Assembly: GCF_001641265.1 (NCBI RefSeq)
Contig: NW_020167537.1
Coordinates: forward strand, 620,001 to 684,000
Length of the DNA stretch: 64,000 nt
Source of the DNA: Pseudogymnoascus destructans
Lineage: Eukaryota > Ascomycota > Leotiomycetes > Thelebolales > Thelebolaceae
Direction of reading: 5' to 3'
Under the pieces are notes generated by a model. The model saw nothing but the letters and a program-made list of their open reading frames with translations. It was not told the DNA's origin and did not search any database. Made by a program: the position numbers and the translations under genes. Shown here in pieces: positions 9,906 to 21,766 of the stretch. The number at the start of each line of letters is the position of its first letter. Within the stretch, counting starts at the first letter, position 1.

Positions 9906-11990
9906 TGATTCGGGGGTGCAGGCGGCTTGGACCTAACAATACCCTCGCCCTACTATCAAGCTTGACTTTCTGCTGCGTTACCAAGTCCTGGTCTCTTCGG
10001 CTCAGAATATCTGCCTTCTGGTTATTCTTGCCCGCGGTGTATGTAATGCAGAAGTTGAAGTTGGAGAGTAGCTCCATCCATCGAACCTGTTTCACGGTGA
10101 GAACCTTGGTAGACATGAAATATTCCAGCGAACGGTGGTCAGTGTACACGTCGACTCGGTGGCGCACCGAAGCTAACTCGGGCCTCCGTTTTCTGAAGGC
10201 CTTTACTATTGCGAATAGTTCCTTGTCATGGATCTCCCAATTGATCTCATGTCCAGATAGGACATGACTGTAAAAGCTTACAGGGTACCATCGCTTGTCA
10301 GGGTGTTCTTGAGACAGGACACCAGCTACCACTCCATCAGAGGAGTTGGTCTCCAGCTTCGTAGGCAATTCGGGGTTGAAGTGGTGAAGTGCCTGTACCG
10401 CTAAAAATTGTTGTCGCAATTCCTCGAACGCATCCTCACATTCGTCTGTCCACCGGAACGGCTCCGAGGGACTAGTGATGGTGGTGAGGGGCTTTGCTAT
10501 TTTGCCAAAATTACGAATGAATTGTCTATAGAAGCCACAAAATCCCAGGTATGACTTCACACCTGTAACAGTGGTCGGTCGGATCCAGTTACGAAGGGGT
10601 TCGATTTTGTCAGGGTCCGCTTCGACACCGGAGGTAGTGAGAACATAACCCAAGTATTTTGTCCTGGTGACGTTGAACTCGCATTTGTTCAAATCGGCTT
10701 GGAGTCCAGCTTCTCGGAGACGCTGTAGGACCTTATGCACATGCTCTATGTGTTCCGTAGGGTCCTCTGAATAGATTAGGATGTCGTCTAAGTATGCGGT
10801 ACAGAAGTCGTCTAAGTATTGCATCAGGACGTCATTCATATACCGCTGATAGGTTGCGGGACCATTCGTCAGTCCAAATGGCAGCACTTTGCACTTATAG
10901 GATCCATAGCGAGTCCGAAAGGTCATGTACTCTTCCGAGTCGGGGTGCATCCGTATATGATGGAAGGCTTGTCTGATATCTAGCTTCGTGAAGATTTTTG
11001 CTTTCGACACCCGTCCTAGTAGTTCGTCGATATGCGGGATGGGGTAGGGATTGTTCCGGGTGAGACCATTTAACTTCCGGTAATCGATGCAAAATCTTAA
11101 TTTGCCATCCGCTTTCTTTACGAATAGGATAGGGGACATGAAGGGGCTGTTGCTGTTGACGATGAATCCCTTTTCCAGGTTTTCCAGCAGGTATTGCTTG
11201 GTAGCCTTAAGCTCTTCAGTGCCCTGTCGATATAACGGGGAGAAAGCGTTTGGTAAAGGGGCTTCGAGCTGTATCTTGTGGTCATATATGCGGTGGGGGG
11301 GAATTCAATCCGATTCCAACTTCGAAAAGACATCGGTGTACTTCCAGTGCATATGTGGAAGCTTCTGCTGGATGAGGCGGAGCGTTTCTTCGTCCTCTAC
11401 CAACTCCTTTTTATGAATGATCTGATCGATTTCGTAGATGCTAGTCTGAAAAAACTCAGAGTCGTTTCACATCATCTCGTGGTGGAAAGCATTTGCACTG
11501 ATTTCGCATATATGCGTGGGCGTAAACCTATGTACTAGGGTTTTTTGCGGTGGGGGAGAAACCTCCTGGTTTCGTAGTGGGTTCGATGGCGTATCGGTGA
11601 TCTCTTCGTAGTCGGAAGTTCTCACTTTCATTTCCATCGAGCGTCCGCCTGCGCGGCGTCTGTCTTCGCGGTGGATTGCGAAATCCCGGCGATTCGCATC
11701 CGACTGGTATGCAGGATGTTTAATGGACGTTTCGCGTGAGTGGTAGGGCAAGGTGATCTCCTTGCTCCAGCTAGGAGTCGGCGGGTACTCCTTTGGCCAT
11801 ACTAACCAGCTCTTTGCAGAGTCGAGTAGTATTCGGAAGCGGCTGAAAAGCTTCTTCCCAATTATCACATCTTGTGCTCCGAGGTCCAGGAGTACAAAGG
11901 GGCAGTTATATATCCGGCGTCCTTGGACTGTTAAGTGTAACCGAATATACTCCGATACGAGAGCTACGTCGCACTAGCCCGATTCAGAAT
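9906..11990 (-). pseudogene. Ty3/gypsy protease end, reverse transcriptase and RNase H, inverted
   Basis: The minus-strand frame 11139-9950 carries the RT core (FTKLDIRQAFHHIRMHPDSE, TAYLDDILIYS) and RNase H (YTDHRSLEYF, AGKNNQKADILSRR). Upstream, other frames give the RT N-terminus with stops and the protease tail QDVIIGKKLFSRFRILLD near 11790-11880. Frameshifts make it dead. In RNase H the usual ETDASD is ETNSSD, so the first catalytic Asp is lost. The protease parts here and at 9640-9905 look complementary, so one element was probably split by inversion of this segment. Confidence 0.85.
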
Positions 11991-11999
11991 TTATTGTTG

Positions 12000-12700
12000 T
12001 AAGCCAACATTTGAGTACTCCTACTTTCTCTTGTTTGTTTCCTTACAACAACAACGCCAGCGAACACCAATCCGAGACTGGTAAGTGGCCCCCTCCGTTC
12101 ATATATCTGTATACTAATTGATTGTTTAGAATATACAATTCCACACGAACGAGTAGGTGATGGGAACGCGCTCAGCGCGCGGGTGATAATGTGGGCTCGA
12201 CTGACGGGATTATAGATCCCAACTTGAAGATGCTGGCCCCGCCCTCTGTCTGCATTGCCTTTGGGTCCAAAGCTCGGGGAGTCCAGGCGCATGCCTGCGT
12301 CTGGTCTCCCTCGTCATCGAAGTGCGAGTACTGCACTGGCCAGCACTCTCCCTGCATCTCAGTGCATTTCCTTGTGGTGTTCCGTTGGTTGGTTGTAGCT
12401 GACCATCGGCCCTTTGTTCCCTCTGTAAGTACCGCACCCTCATCGCTGCCGAAGCGGCCCCCCCTGTTGTCGCCGCCGACGTCATCGCTGCTGCCGCGGA
12501 GGCAAATCGGGTGGCCCTTGTGGCCAGAGCATTCTGAAGTTCCGCTCTGCGGCAGAGCGAGACTCCTACAAGGAGGCTCGCGCCACGCGTGCCGCCATCG
12601 AGGCGGGGTTCGCCGTGAGCATGCCCCTTCCCCCGTGCTGTTTCGGTGCTGACTCGGTGTAGCAAATCTGGTCGTCTCTGCGTCGTCTTCGGACGGAGCA
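12000..12700 (+). pseudogene. Degenerate spliced ORF with CxxC motif, unknown
   Basis: A good plus-strand intron lies at about 12081-12129 (GTAAGTGG, TACTAATTG branch, TTTAG). After it a frame encodes KCEYCTGQHSPC near 12320-12352, and Ala-rich stretches continue in another frame after 12430, with a stop near 12535. I do not recognise the family. The similar Ala-rich frame at 13090-13270, beyond the LTR, may be its continuation, meaning the LTR element landed inside it. Confidence 0.3.
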
Positions 12701-12702
12701 GG

Positions 12703-13006
12703 TGTAATGCTGACTTCTAAACGATAGAAGATACAGAGGTTTCTTGCGTAAGGTTGACTTGACAGAGGAGGCAGGGGATTAGACACAAAGGCTTTCCAAG
12801 TAACACGTTACAGCATTGTAAAGAATACTATATTGAGTTGAGCACGAAGCTCCTATCTAAGGAAATACTATCTACTTATATAGTGGCGTCGTGCCTTATG
12901 GGTAATCTGGATAGTTGGCGGATAGCTAAATATTCAGGATAGTTCGTGGATAGCTCAACTATCCAATATCCACTAGTTTCTGCAACTATCTATTAGCCCC
13001 ATCACA
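12703..13006 (-). repeat. LTR family B, 3' LTR of a deleted gypsy element
   Basis: 304 bp, TG..CA ends on the plus strand (TGTAATGCTGAC ... CCCATCACA). The sense strand is minus, because the TATATAAG box reads leftwards, as do the integrase genes to the right. The purine-rich minus-strand run just outside (rc of 13007-13035) fits a polypurine tract. The partner LTR is at 15220-15486. Confidence 0.7.
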
Positions 13007-13455
13007 TGGCAGCCTACCCCGCTTGCCCCCTGTGAGTCACACGTCACGTTACTAGGCCCTGGTCCTGTAACCATGACGTCACGTTACCATAGCCGTAACA
13101 GCAGGGGGGCATGCCGGCTCTCCTGGAGGAAGTGGTGGCGGCCATGGGCAAGCTGGCTGCGGTCGCCGCCACTGCTGCGACGGTTCTGGTCCGCGCTGGT
13201 CAGAGGAAGGAGGGGGAGGGGGAGGGGGAGGGGAAGGGCACCTTTGGTGCAGAGTATGGGGAGTGAGGGGGGGAAAAGGGGGGGGTGGGGGGGGGGGCCT
13301 GTGTCAGAGGGGGCTCGGACCCGACTCTTCGTGGGGTCGCTTCGACCCTTCGTCTCTCATGGTGGTAGCCGCTTGTTGCGACGCCGGTGAGACGTTTGGG
13401 AAGGGTGGCTCCCGCAAGGGTTATGGTGGTGAGTGCGCCCTGGCTCAGAGGGTAG
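13007..13455. other. GC-rich spacer with a possible ORF remnant
   Basis: Contains a plus-strand Ala/Gly-rich frame (about 13090-13270) and G-runs around 13203-13300. Nothing recognisable as a gene. Confidence 0.3.
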
Positions 13456-15041
13456 TTAGTTTAGGGTCGTAGGTAGCAATGACTCTGTTTTTCCTGCTTT
13501 GTCGTCCCTCCTGTGATTGTAGTTTTGTTCCTCGCCCGCCTCCCATGCTGTAACCCATCCGAGTAGTTCTTGAGGTGGACCTGGTAAATCTGGGTATTCC
13601 GTGTGAAACTGTCTGAGTTTATGGGGAGAGTTCATGAAGTTCGACGCTGGGTACCACTCCGGGTCCGGATCGTATCCGACCCAACTAACCCGGTATTGTA
13701 GTTGCTTCCAGCGGAGCCTTACGGCGAGGATATTTTCCACTTCCCATTCCTCTACGCTGTCTATCACTTCGCTGCTAGGCTCAGGCGGATCCTGACCAGG
13801 TAGGCGGTTGTTCGGATCCTTCATGAGGACGTCTGGTTAGAACACATCGTGTATTTGAGAACCGGTAGGTAGTTCCAATCGAAACGCGTGCCCAATCCGT
13901 TCCAACACCGTATATGGTCCGAACCATTGTTGGCCCAACTTGCGGCTAGGGCGGGAGTTTTTCAAATTTTTGGTCGATAGGTACACTTTATCTCCTACGT
14001 CCCAGTCGATGGCCCTTCAGCGTCGATTCACATGCTTAGACATTCCTCTTGTGCCTTTGACATGCTTTCCTTTGCATGGACCCATGCGGTATGCATTCGG
14101 TCTGCAACCGCCTTGGCTTCATCCCAGTTTAGGGTCTCCCGGGGGTTGGTGCTTTTCGGGGTGTTCCAATCCCAACTCGTACGCAGATTGGTTCCGTACT
14201 TGAGTCGGTAGGGGGTCATGCCAATGGAGGCATGGGGGAGTGTCATTTGCATGCGGTCCATTATGGGGATGAGTTCGCTCCAGTTATCCTGGTAATGGGA
14301 TACGAAAGGCCTCAGTCTCTGATCGATGTATCGGTTCATGATTTCCATCTGTCCGTCAGTCTGCTTATGATAGGCAGTCAACAGCTTAACCTTAATGCCG
14401 ATAATTCGACAGAACTCTTGCCAAAAGGATGATACGAATTGGGGTCCGCGGTCGCTTACAATCGACTCCGGAGTGTGTCCGAATCGGTATATCCATTCGA
14501 TGAACAATTGCGCCATCTGCCGGGCAGTTGTGGTTTTGTAGCAAGGTATTGTCACTGAACTCTTTCCGAGTCGGTCCATAAACACTAAGATGCTGTCATA
14601 TCCATGCTTGTCCCTTGGGAACTCCTTGAAGTCCATGGTGAGGTGTTGCATAGGATATTCGGGTATGGGTAGTGGGTGTAGGAATCCTTGTTGCTTAGTG
14701 ACATTGGTGTGAGAAAGCCAGCATGTCACGCAGTTTCGTACATACCGCAAACAGTCCGCTTCCATCCCGACCCAATGATACTTTGGAGCGAGCAATTGGT
14801 AGGTTTTCCTGCCACTTGGATGTGCTGACGACACTTGATCGTGCGCTTCCCGGATCAGTCTCCTACATAGGTCGGTGTGGCGATTCACACATAGGCGGCC
14901 TTTGTACAGGAGGAGCTGGTCGTTCATCGCGAATCCATCTGGTAGGGGTTGTTTCGCGCGAGTCTCAGTGAACGACTTCCGATTGTCCGCACATAGCGCC
15001 TCTATTAAATTGAAGGGCACCTGGGGCTTGGGGGTGTCCAT
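13456..15041 (-). pseudogene. Ty3/gypsy integrase and chromodomain, broken
   Basis: The minus-strand frame 15041-14028 has the zinc-binding region (ending NCVTCWLSH) and the integrase core with D-D-E positions in LTMDFKEFP, VSDRGPQFVSS and a Q-T-D-G-Q segment. The usual E of GQTE is read as GQME, and neighbouring residues (AYHKQTDG) are near-normal. After a frame break, 13824-13456 gives a chromodomain (WEVENILAVRLRWKQLQYRV, then WVGYDPDPEW). It is a chromodomain-bearing gypsy element. Gag, protease and RT are absent between the LTRs at 12703 and 15220, so the copy is a deletion derivative. Confidence 0.82.
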
Positions 15042-15219
15042 CGAATTAATGGATGCTCACTCCCCCTTCCACGTTTACGAAGGTTCAACTCAAACGCTTA
15101 GCAGATACTTCCCAGTGCCCATTCGGACCACGAAGATGGAAGTGAAATCAAACAAAGCCAACTCCAGTATCGCATTCCATGAGGTGGTCCCTTCACGAAC
15201 AGCCACCTCTGCACAGAAG
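15042..15219. other. Leader remnant between LTR-B and integrase
   Basis: Short unexplained stretch with an open plus-strand frame of about 50 residues. It joins the 5' LTR directly to the integrase, confirming an internal deletion. Confidence 0.3.
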
Positions 15220-15486
15220 TGTAACGCTGACTTCTAAACGATAGAAGACACAGAGGTTTCTTGCGTAAGGTTGACTTGACAGAGGAGGCAGGGGATTAGA
15301 CACAAAGGCTTTCCAAGTAACACGTTACAGTATTGTAAAGAATACTATATTGAGTTGAGCACGAAGCTCCTATCTAAGGAAATACTATCTACTTATATAG
15401 TGGCGTCATGCGTCATGGGTAATCTGGATAGTTGGCGGATAGCTAGATATTCAGGATAGTTCGTGGATAGCTCAACTATCCAATAT
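15220..15486 (-). repeat. LTR family B, 5' LTR, truncated
   Basis: Direct repeat of 12703-12969 with few differences (TGTAACGCTGAC start on the plus strand), cut at ...CTATCCAATAT by the LTR-A copy starting at 15487. Confidence 0.75.
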
Positions 15487-16205
15487 TGTAATGGTGGGTG
15501 CACCAGATGTGAGAATCTAGCCACCCAAGGAAGGGATGATTTTACTAAGACAACACACTGTCTTAGGAAAAAGAGTCAAAGGGTCGTAGCTTAGACTATT
15601 CCACAATGCAGCAATCAGGTGTATGATATAGTGGAGTGGTTTAGACAAGTTGTAACAAATGTTGAGTCTGAGAACTCAGGGATAAGTCAGAGGTTAGCAC
15701 CTCACTGACTTTTCAGAAACAAGGAGTAACAAGATCAATGCTTAGAAGCTTGGAAAAGACGTGGAAGTATGTGATAGTCGATTTACTGTATTGTCTGCTT
15801 GCCCTTTCTTAAGGAAAGGGCAATCCTATTTATGCTAAAGGAGTGTAGTTCTCTCATTTTCCAAGACTTTCCATGACTAACCAGGCTTGGTAACTGTAGT
15901 CGACATAAGAGAATCCCATAGAACCATCTCCTAGGTTCCTAGCCAATAGGAAGTGAAAGGAGGTCCAAGGTCAGAGTACCCCTATAGACAAATTATGTCA
16001 TAACTTAACCAATTTTGTGGGTAACTAAGGAGCGATGACGTGTAATGAATCATTGACGGTTGTAGAAGCTTTTGGAGCTATCGTTCATGTTCCTAGGCCT
16101 CTAGTTGATAGAGATATGTCATGTATAGTATTAGCCCAGTAACTAAGGAGTGATGTCATGTAATGAATCATAGAGGGTTGTAGAGATATGCTATGTGGTC
16201 ATATT
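15487..16205 (-). repeat. LTR family A, truncated copy, minus orientation
   Basis: Starts TGTAATGGTGGGTGCACC and runs 719 bp, breaking off at GCTATGTGGTCATAT, about 190 bp before the family end. It belongs to the same subfamily as 1934-2841, sharing the extra CCCAGTAACTAAGGAG segment. Confidence 0.8.
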
Positions 16206-16267
16206 GTTATGAAAAGGACCCTGATGGCGTGCTTTTCGGACAAAGCACCCTCTTAGAAGGGTTGTAT

Positions 16268-16373
16268 TGTAAGGATGCCTTCTCGTCTCTCACTCTAAGG
16301 AGCAGACTCTGAGTAGCTGCGGGTCACATGTGATCATTTGGGCAGGCTAACTGAGTCGGATGGGTTTCGGGTA
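16268..16373 (+). repeat. Family C repeat, left half
   Basis: TGTAAGGATGCCTTC... to GGGTTTCGGGTA, matching the first half of 7781-8038. It borders the 3' end of the minus-strand ORF at 16324-18682, whose last codons lie in the repeat. Confidence 0.7.
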
Positions 16374-16948
16374 AGCCTTTTGACTCTATCCAACCCTTTA
16401 CTTCGTTGATCCCATTGTTCTGTGAGCTCTCAACTGGGATGCTTCGCCGGATAGGCCCATGAAGCGCTTGCTCAAGTAACGATATTATCGTTGACTGGCC
16501 TTTTTTGATTTCTTCCTGGCCTTCCTGAAGCTCCCGGATCTGGTAATCAACTTGCTGAAATTGCAACTCAATACTACTTGTATTAAGTCCTCCATTCTCA
16601 CTTTCCTGCTGTCTATCCTGCCAGTCTATATTACCTTGAGTATATCGGGCTTTTAAAAGCTCAACTAATGACACAATACTAGTTGACGTCCGGTCTTCAC
16701 CCTGTATATTCAAACGCTCGTCTAGGATCATTTGATTATAGGAAGGGGAAGATATTCGCAGGCGCTTCTTGCGGCTTCTTCCTTGACTGACTGACTGACC
16801 ACGAGCGGAAGAAGTGATTTGATAAACTGGCGTTGAGGTTTCAAAAGGAGGCAAGTTGATAGAGCTGATGTCCTCACAGTTATTACTTTGTAGCTCTTTG
16901 TCGTTGTCTACATCAAAGCCTGAGAGCTCCTGCGCTCTTTGGCCAATA

Positions 16949-18315
16949 TGTCATACTGACATTCGTTGCACTCAGTTTGCTATCAAACTCAAGAGCAAAC
17001 TTAGAAATCTCCTCCTCAAACCTACAAGTCACCATACATATCTTGGCTTATCACACCAACAACAGAAGCAATACTACTCAACGATTGCTGCAAACTCTTC
17101 TACTACATCTGTTTATGCTACATACATCACGGCATATCATTTGAACACTCATTGAACAAGTTATTAAGAAAATCTCCTCCTTAAGGGGGTGGGCCAATAC
17201 TACCACATGGCATATCTCTACCAACTAGAGGCCTAGGAACATGAACGATAGCTCTAGAAGCTTCTACAACCCTCTATGATTCATTACACGTCATCGCTCC
17301 TTAGTTACCCACAAGATTGGTTAAGTTATGACATAATTTATCTATAGGTACTCTGACCTTGGACCTCCTTTTCACTTCCTATAGGCTAGGAACCCAAGAG
17401 ATGGTTCTATGGGATTCTCTTACGTTCACTACATGATTAGCAAGCTAGTTGTGGGTCACACTTGATTTCTAATACATTTCTGGTTAGTCATGGAAAGTCA
17501 TGGAAAATGAGAGAACTACACTCCTTTGGCATAAATAGGATTGCCCTTTCCTTAAGAAAGGGCAAGCAGGCAATACAGTAAATAGACTATCACATACTTC
17601 CACGTCTTTTCCAAGCTTCCAAGCATTCATCTTGTTACTCCTTGTTTCTGAAAAGTCAGTGAGGTGTTAACCTCTGACTTACCCCTGAGTTCCCAGACTC
17701 AACATTTGTTGCAACTTGTCTGAACCACTTCATGTTACGACGGAACAAGAAGGCTGGCCAACTACAGGACAGGAAGGAGGGAGGTCGCATGAGACCGGCC
17801 CTGGTACCTGGAGGGGCAGCGGGTAGTTCCGAAAGTATCACGTGACGGACTCGCAGGATGATGAGAAGAGTCCTAAGAGTCCAGGACTCCGAGGACTCGA
17901 GTGAGTTCCCAGGAGTCCACTAGGCACGTGATGGACTCGCAGGATGATGAGAAGAGTCCTAAGAGTCCACTAGGCACGACGCCACTATATAAGTAGATAG
18001 TATTTCCTTAGATAGGAGCTTCGTGCTCAACTCAATACAGTATTTGTTATATACTAGTAACGTGTTACTTGAAGCCTTTGTGTCTGATCCCCTGCCTCCT
18101 CTGATAAGTAAACCTTTACGCAAGAGAACCTCTGTGTCTTCTATCGTTTAGAAGTCAGCGTTACACTTCACTACATCACACACCTGATTGCTGCGTTGTG
18201 GAATAGTCTAAGCTACAACCCTTTGGCTCTGTTTCCTAAGACAGTGTGTTGTCTTAGTAAAATCATCCCTTCCTTGGGTGGCTAGATTCTCACATCTGGT
18301 GCACCCACCATTACA
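16949..18315 (+). repeat. Solo LTR, family A, interrupted by an LTR-B
   Basis: Starts TGTCATACTGAC at 16949 and ends CCATTACA at 18315. The flanks CAATA (left) and TAATA (right) differ at one base, consistent with a 5-bp target duplication with one mutation. The LTR is split at 17728-18170 by a family B LTR. Confidence 0.85.
17733..18165 (+). repeat. Solo LTR, family B, with 5-bp target duplication CTTCA
   Basis: 433 bp, TGTTACGACGG ... CAGCGTTACA, flanked by CTTCA at 17728-17732 and 18166-18170, inside the older LTR-A. A TATATAAG box reads rightwards near 17985. It contains a shortened version of the 86-bp tandem repeat present in the copy at 59198-59672. Confidence 0.92.
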
Positions 18316-18605
18316 TAATAGACTTATCACGACTTTTTGGAGGATTCCTCTGGTATTTCCTCTTTGCCGCAAGGGCTACAGAGAGTGAGTCCCGGATATC
18401 CTGCGCCCGCTGTGACGAAGTGAGAACAGTATTTGCTGCCTCACTTCGCTCCTTATTAAGTCGCTCCTCCTCACCAACAACGTCAATCCAGTTATCAATC
18501 TGGACAGTCAATTCGCTCTCGCTGTCTGTCTGACCAGTCCCAAGACTGTCAAGGTATGCCCTCCTCCTTTCAGTTTCCCAGCGTAATACTCGGTGAAGGC
18601 TCTTA

Positions 18606-18721
18606 ATAGGTCTACTACGAAGATACAAAAAAGATGAAGGGAGAACCCCGTGAGTCAATTCCCTTAAGTACCCGAAACCCATTCGACTCGGTTAGCCCGC
18701 TCAAATGATCACACGTGACCA
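18606..18721 (-). repeat. Family C repeat, internal fragment
   Basis: On the minus strand it matches about 7838-7960 (GGTCACGTGTGATCATTTG ... TAGTAGACCTAT). It overlaps the start of the ORF at 18682, so the ORF may have gained its 5' end from the repeat. Confidence 0.65.
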
Positions 18722-19511
18722 GGGGGAATCTTGTAAGTCATTTCCCTCGGGATTACAAAGGGAACGCCGTAGGGGGTATGGCTGGAAGGGGAGAATTATC
18801 TAACGACCGATCATAATCCAACTTTTCTACACCGATCAATACAGTGAATATCACCAAACTTTTGATATTGCCTAATTAGGAGGTATGGTAAGTACTAAAC
18901 AAGGATTCTATTGCTCTAATACTAATATAATCTAGTAGTACTCTAGTACTGCTTGGCATCACCGGATTAGGCAGTGTCAAGCCGACGACTGCTGAATCGC
19001 TCTATTAGCGAGAGGTAGAGGGTGTGTAAAGCAGCAACCGCGCCCTGCCAAATCCAGCAGCTCCGACCCCGTGAAGTGACTTTATTCCAAGTCTATAATT
19101 TATTATTAAAGGGTTGTTAAGGTATTAAGTTACAAAGTTTATGATTTTAGGTGCAAAATGGGTTGCGCAACTCGGTTGTGTGCGCAACTCGCATGTGAAA
19201 TACGTTAACTTGCACATGTACGTTACTCGAAGCATGACGACGTATTACCGTTTTTCAACTCAATCCGAGGCTTTAATATTACTGTCAGCTATATATAAGA
19301 TCTTAGATGAGCCATTTCTAAAGTATTTCAAACCCAGACATGAAATAGGAGTTGATAACTACCAGCACGTGCCCAGTCGTGACTCGAAACGTGCAAACAC
19401 GACAAACAACCTGCGAATGAGGGATTATTGCGAACAGCTCTGAACGATGTGTCGCGCAGCCCTGTGATTCACAGCACGACACTCTACTGAAACCACTCAC
19501 GGATCTCAGAA
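18722..19511. other. Intergenic, upstream of ATM1
   Basis: No gene seen. AT-rich around 18830-18960 and 19080-19150; the last 300 bp probably hold the ATM1 promoter. Confidence 0.5.
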
Positions 19512-21766
19512 ATGATCATCCGGAGCTTGCATAGAGCTAAGTGCTTCATTGCACAGGCGGAATTGCGCCAGAGGCAATGGCCCAGGCCAGAGGCGCTGTC
19601 GAAGCGCGTCTTTACGAGCACGAGTCGAGTGTTCAAAGATACCCCTACGACGAATAAGACCCAGCCAGCCCCCGATGGCAAGCAGGCACCGCGCGCCGTC
19701 CCTCCTGGGGCGAAACCCGATACAGCTTCAAAGCCGCCCTCGCCAGCTACGCCGGCGAAGCGTAAAGACCCCCTCGCGCTCGAGGATAAGTCGAATAAGG
19801 AGCAGCGCAAGGCGGATTGGGCGATTATAAAAGAGATATCACAGTATCTGTGGCCCAAGCATGGTCTCAGCACAAAAGTCCGCGTCGGGATCGCGCTCGG
19901 CCTGCTCGTCGGGGCCAAGGTGCTTAACGTCCAGGTGCCGTTCTACTTTAAGAACATTGTGGACGCGATGAACGTAGACTTCATCGGCGTCGGCGGGACG
20001 GCTGCCACAGTGGCGGGGTCGATGATATTGGCGTATGGCCTGACAAGGTTTGGCGCCACGATCTTCCAGGAGCTGAGGAACGCGGTGTTTGCGAGCGTTG
20101 CGCAGAAGGCGATTCGCAAGGTCGCGGGGAATGTATTTGACCATCTGCTGCGGCTGGATCTGAATTTCCATCTCACGAAGCAGACGGGCGGGCTTACGAG
20201 GGCGATCGATCGCGGGACAAAGGGGATTAGCTTCCTCCTCACTTCGATGGTGTTCCATGTTATCCCCACGGCGCTGGAGATTAGCATAGTGTGCGGAATC
20301 CTGACGTGGCAGTATGGGGCTAAATTTGCGGCTATCACGGCTGTGACGGTGGTGGCGTATACGGCATTTACGATCTGGACTACGGCGTGGAGGACGAAGT
20401 TCAGGAGGCAGGCTAATGCGGCGGATAACAAGGCGTCTACGGTGGCGATTGACTCGCTCATCAACTATGAGGCTGTCAAGTACTTCAATAATGAGAAGTA
20501 TGAAGTGGGGAGGTACGATAAGGCTCTACTGGGCTATGAGAAGTCGTCTATCAAGGTTGCGACGTCTTTGGCATTCCTTAATGCCGGGCAGAACTTGATT
20601 TTCTCTAGTGCATTGACGGGGATGATGTATCTGGCTGCGAATGGCGTGGCTGAGGGAACGCTGACGGTTGGAGACCTGGTAATGGTCAACCAACTTGTGT
20701 TCCAGCTCTCTGTCCCATTGAACTTCCTCGGGTCAGTGTATCGCGAGCTCCGCCAGTCCTTACTGGACATGGAGACACTTTTCAACTTACAGAAGGTCAA
20801 TGTTGCCATCAAAGAGCTGCCCAACGCGAAGCCACTCGAGCTAACTAGCGGAGGGGAGATCGTCTTCGAAAACGTCACCTTCGCCTACAACAAAGAGCGT
20901 CCCATCCTCCAGAACCTCAATCTAACCATTCCCGCCGGCAAGAAGGTCGCCATCGTCGGCCCCAGCGGCTGCGGCAAGTCGACCCTCCTCAAGCTGCTCT
21001 TCCGCTTCTACGACGTCCAAGAGGGCCGCATTCTCATCGACGGCCAAGACATCCGCCATGTCAGCCTCGCCTCCCTCCGCAAAGCCATCGGCGTCGTACC
21101 ACAAGACACACCGCTCTTCAACGACACCATCGAGCACAACATTCGCTACGGCGATCTGTCTGCACCCCCCGAGGCAGTCCGTGCCGCGGCAGCACGCGCC
21201 CGCATCGACCATATCATCTCCGCTTTCCCGGACGGTTACCAAACCATGGTCGGCGAGCGGGGAATGATGATTTCGGGCGGGGAAAAGCAGCGTCTTGCGG
21301 TGTCGAGGCTGCTGTTGAAGGACCCGCCGCTGCTGTTCTTTGATGAGGCGACATCGGCGCTGGATACGCATACGGAGCAGGCACTGATGCAGAATATTAA
21401 TGGAATTTTGAAGGAGAAGAATAGGACGAGCGTGTTTGTAGCGCATCGGTTGAGGACAATCTATGATAGTGATAAGATTATTGTGTTGAAGGAGGGGAAT
21501 GTGGTGGAGAGCGGAAGCCACAGCGAGTTGATTGATACAGACGGGGTGTATTCGGAGTTGTGGAGTGGTAAGTTTGGTTTATTTCATATTGGGTTGGTTT
21601 GGAGGGATGTTTTTGGCCTATCTGGGTGTGCCGGTTAGAAGCCCTTGCTGACGATTGCGATTTAGCCCAGGAAACCCTGTTCCAACATGGGACGAGCGAG
21701 CATGAAGTGGCTGTGGAGGATATTGTCGAGGAGGCTGAAGGGAATGGGACCGGTAAGGGTAAGTGA
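19512..21766 (+). CDS. ATM1: Mitochondrial ABC transporter (ATM1 type)
   Basis: Two exons, 19512-21567 and 21666-21766, intron 21568-21665 (GTAAGT..TTTAG), 718 residues. Without splicing the frame would end in unrelated residues; with splicing it ends in an acidic tail (EVAVEDIVEEAEGNGTGKGK). The N-terminus is basic and Ser/Arg-rich, fitting a mitochondrial presequence. One ABC membrane domain spans about residues 115-400. The nucleotide-binding domain has Walker A GPSGCGKS (about 483-490), Q-loop VVPQDTPLF, signature MISGGEKQRLA, Walker B LLFFDEATSALD and H-loop VAHRL. Known role of ATM1: half-transporter of the inner mitochondrial membrane, acting as a homodimer to export a glutathione-linked sulfur or Fe-S precursor for cytosolic Fe-S protein assembly. 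Apparently intact. Confidence 0.95.

Larger units (their letters stand above)
16324..18682 (-). pseudogene. Unknown element-associated ORF interrupted by nested LTRs
   Basis: The first part is 18682-18316 and the second 16948-16324. Removing the LTR insertion (16949-18315 with one 5-bp flank) joins them in the same frame, giving about 330 residues. Features: a Trp-Ile-Asp helix region (IDNWIDVVGEEERLNKERS), a basic patch (GRSRKKRLR) and a C-terminal coiled coil (QVDYQIRELQEGQEEIKKGQ). The first about 30 residues are read from a family C sequence, so the start is uncertain. I do not recognise the family; an accessory DNA-binding protein of a transposon is plausible. Confidence 0.5.

Noticed and set aside
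12172..12786. Minus-strand frames of 150-204 codons opposite the CxxC ORF
   Set aside because: The plus-strand frame has a good intron and Cys motif; the minus frames show no domain and run into LTR-B.
13073..13472. Gly/Arg-rich frames in a G-run region
   Set aside because: Homopolymer-driven composition; at most a remnant of the ORF at 12000-12700.
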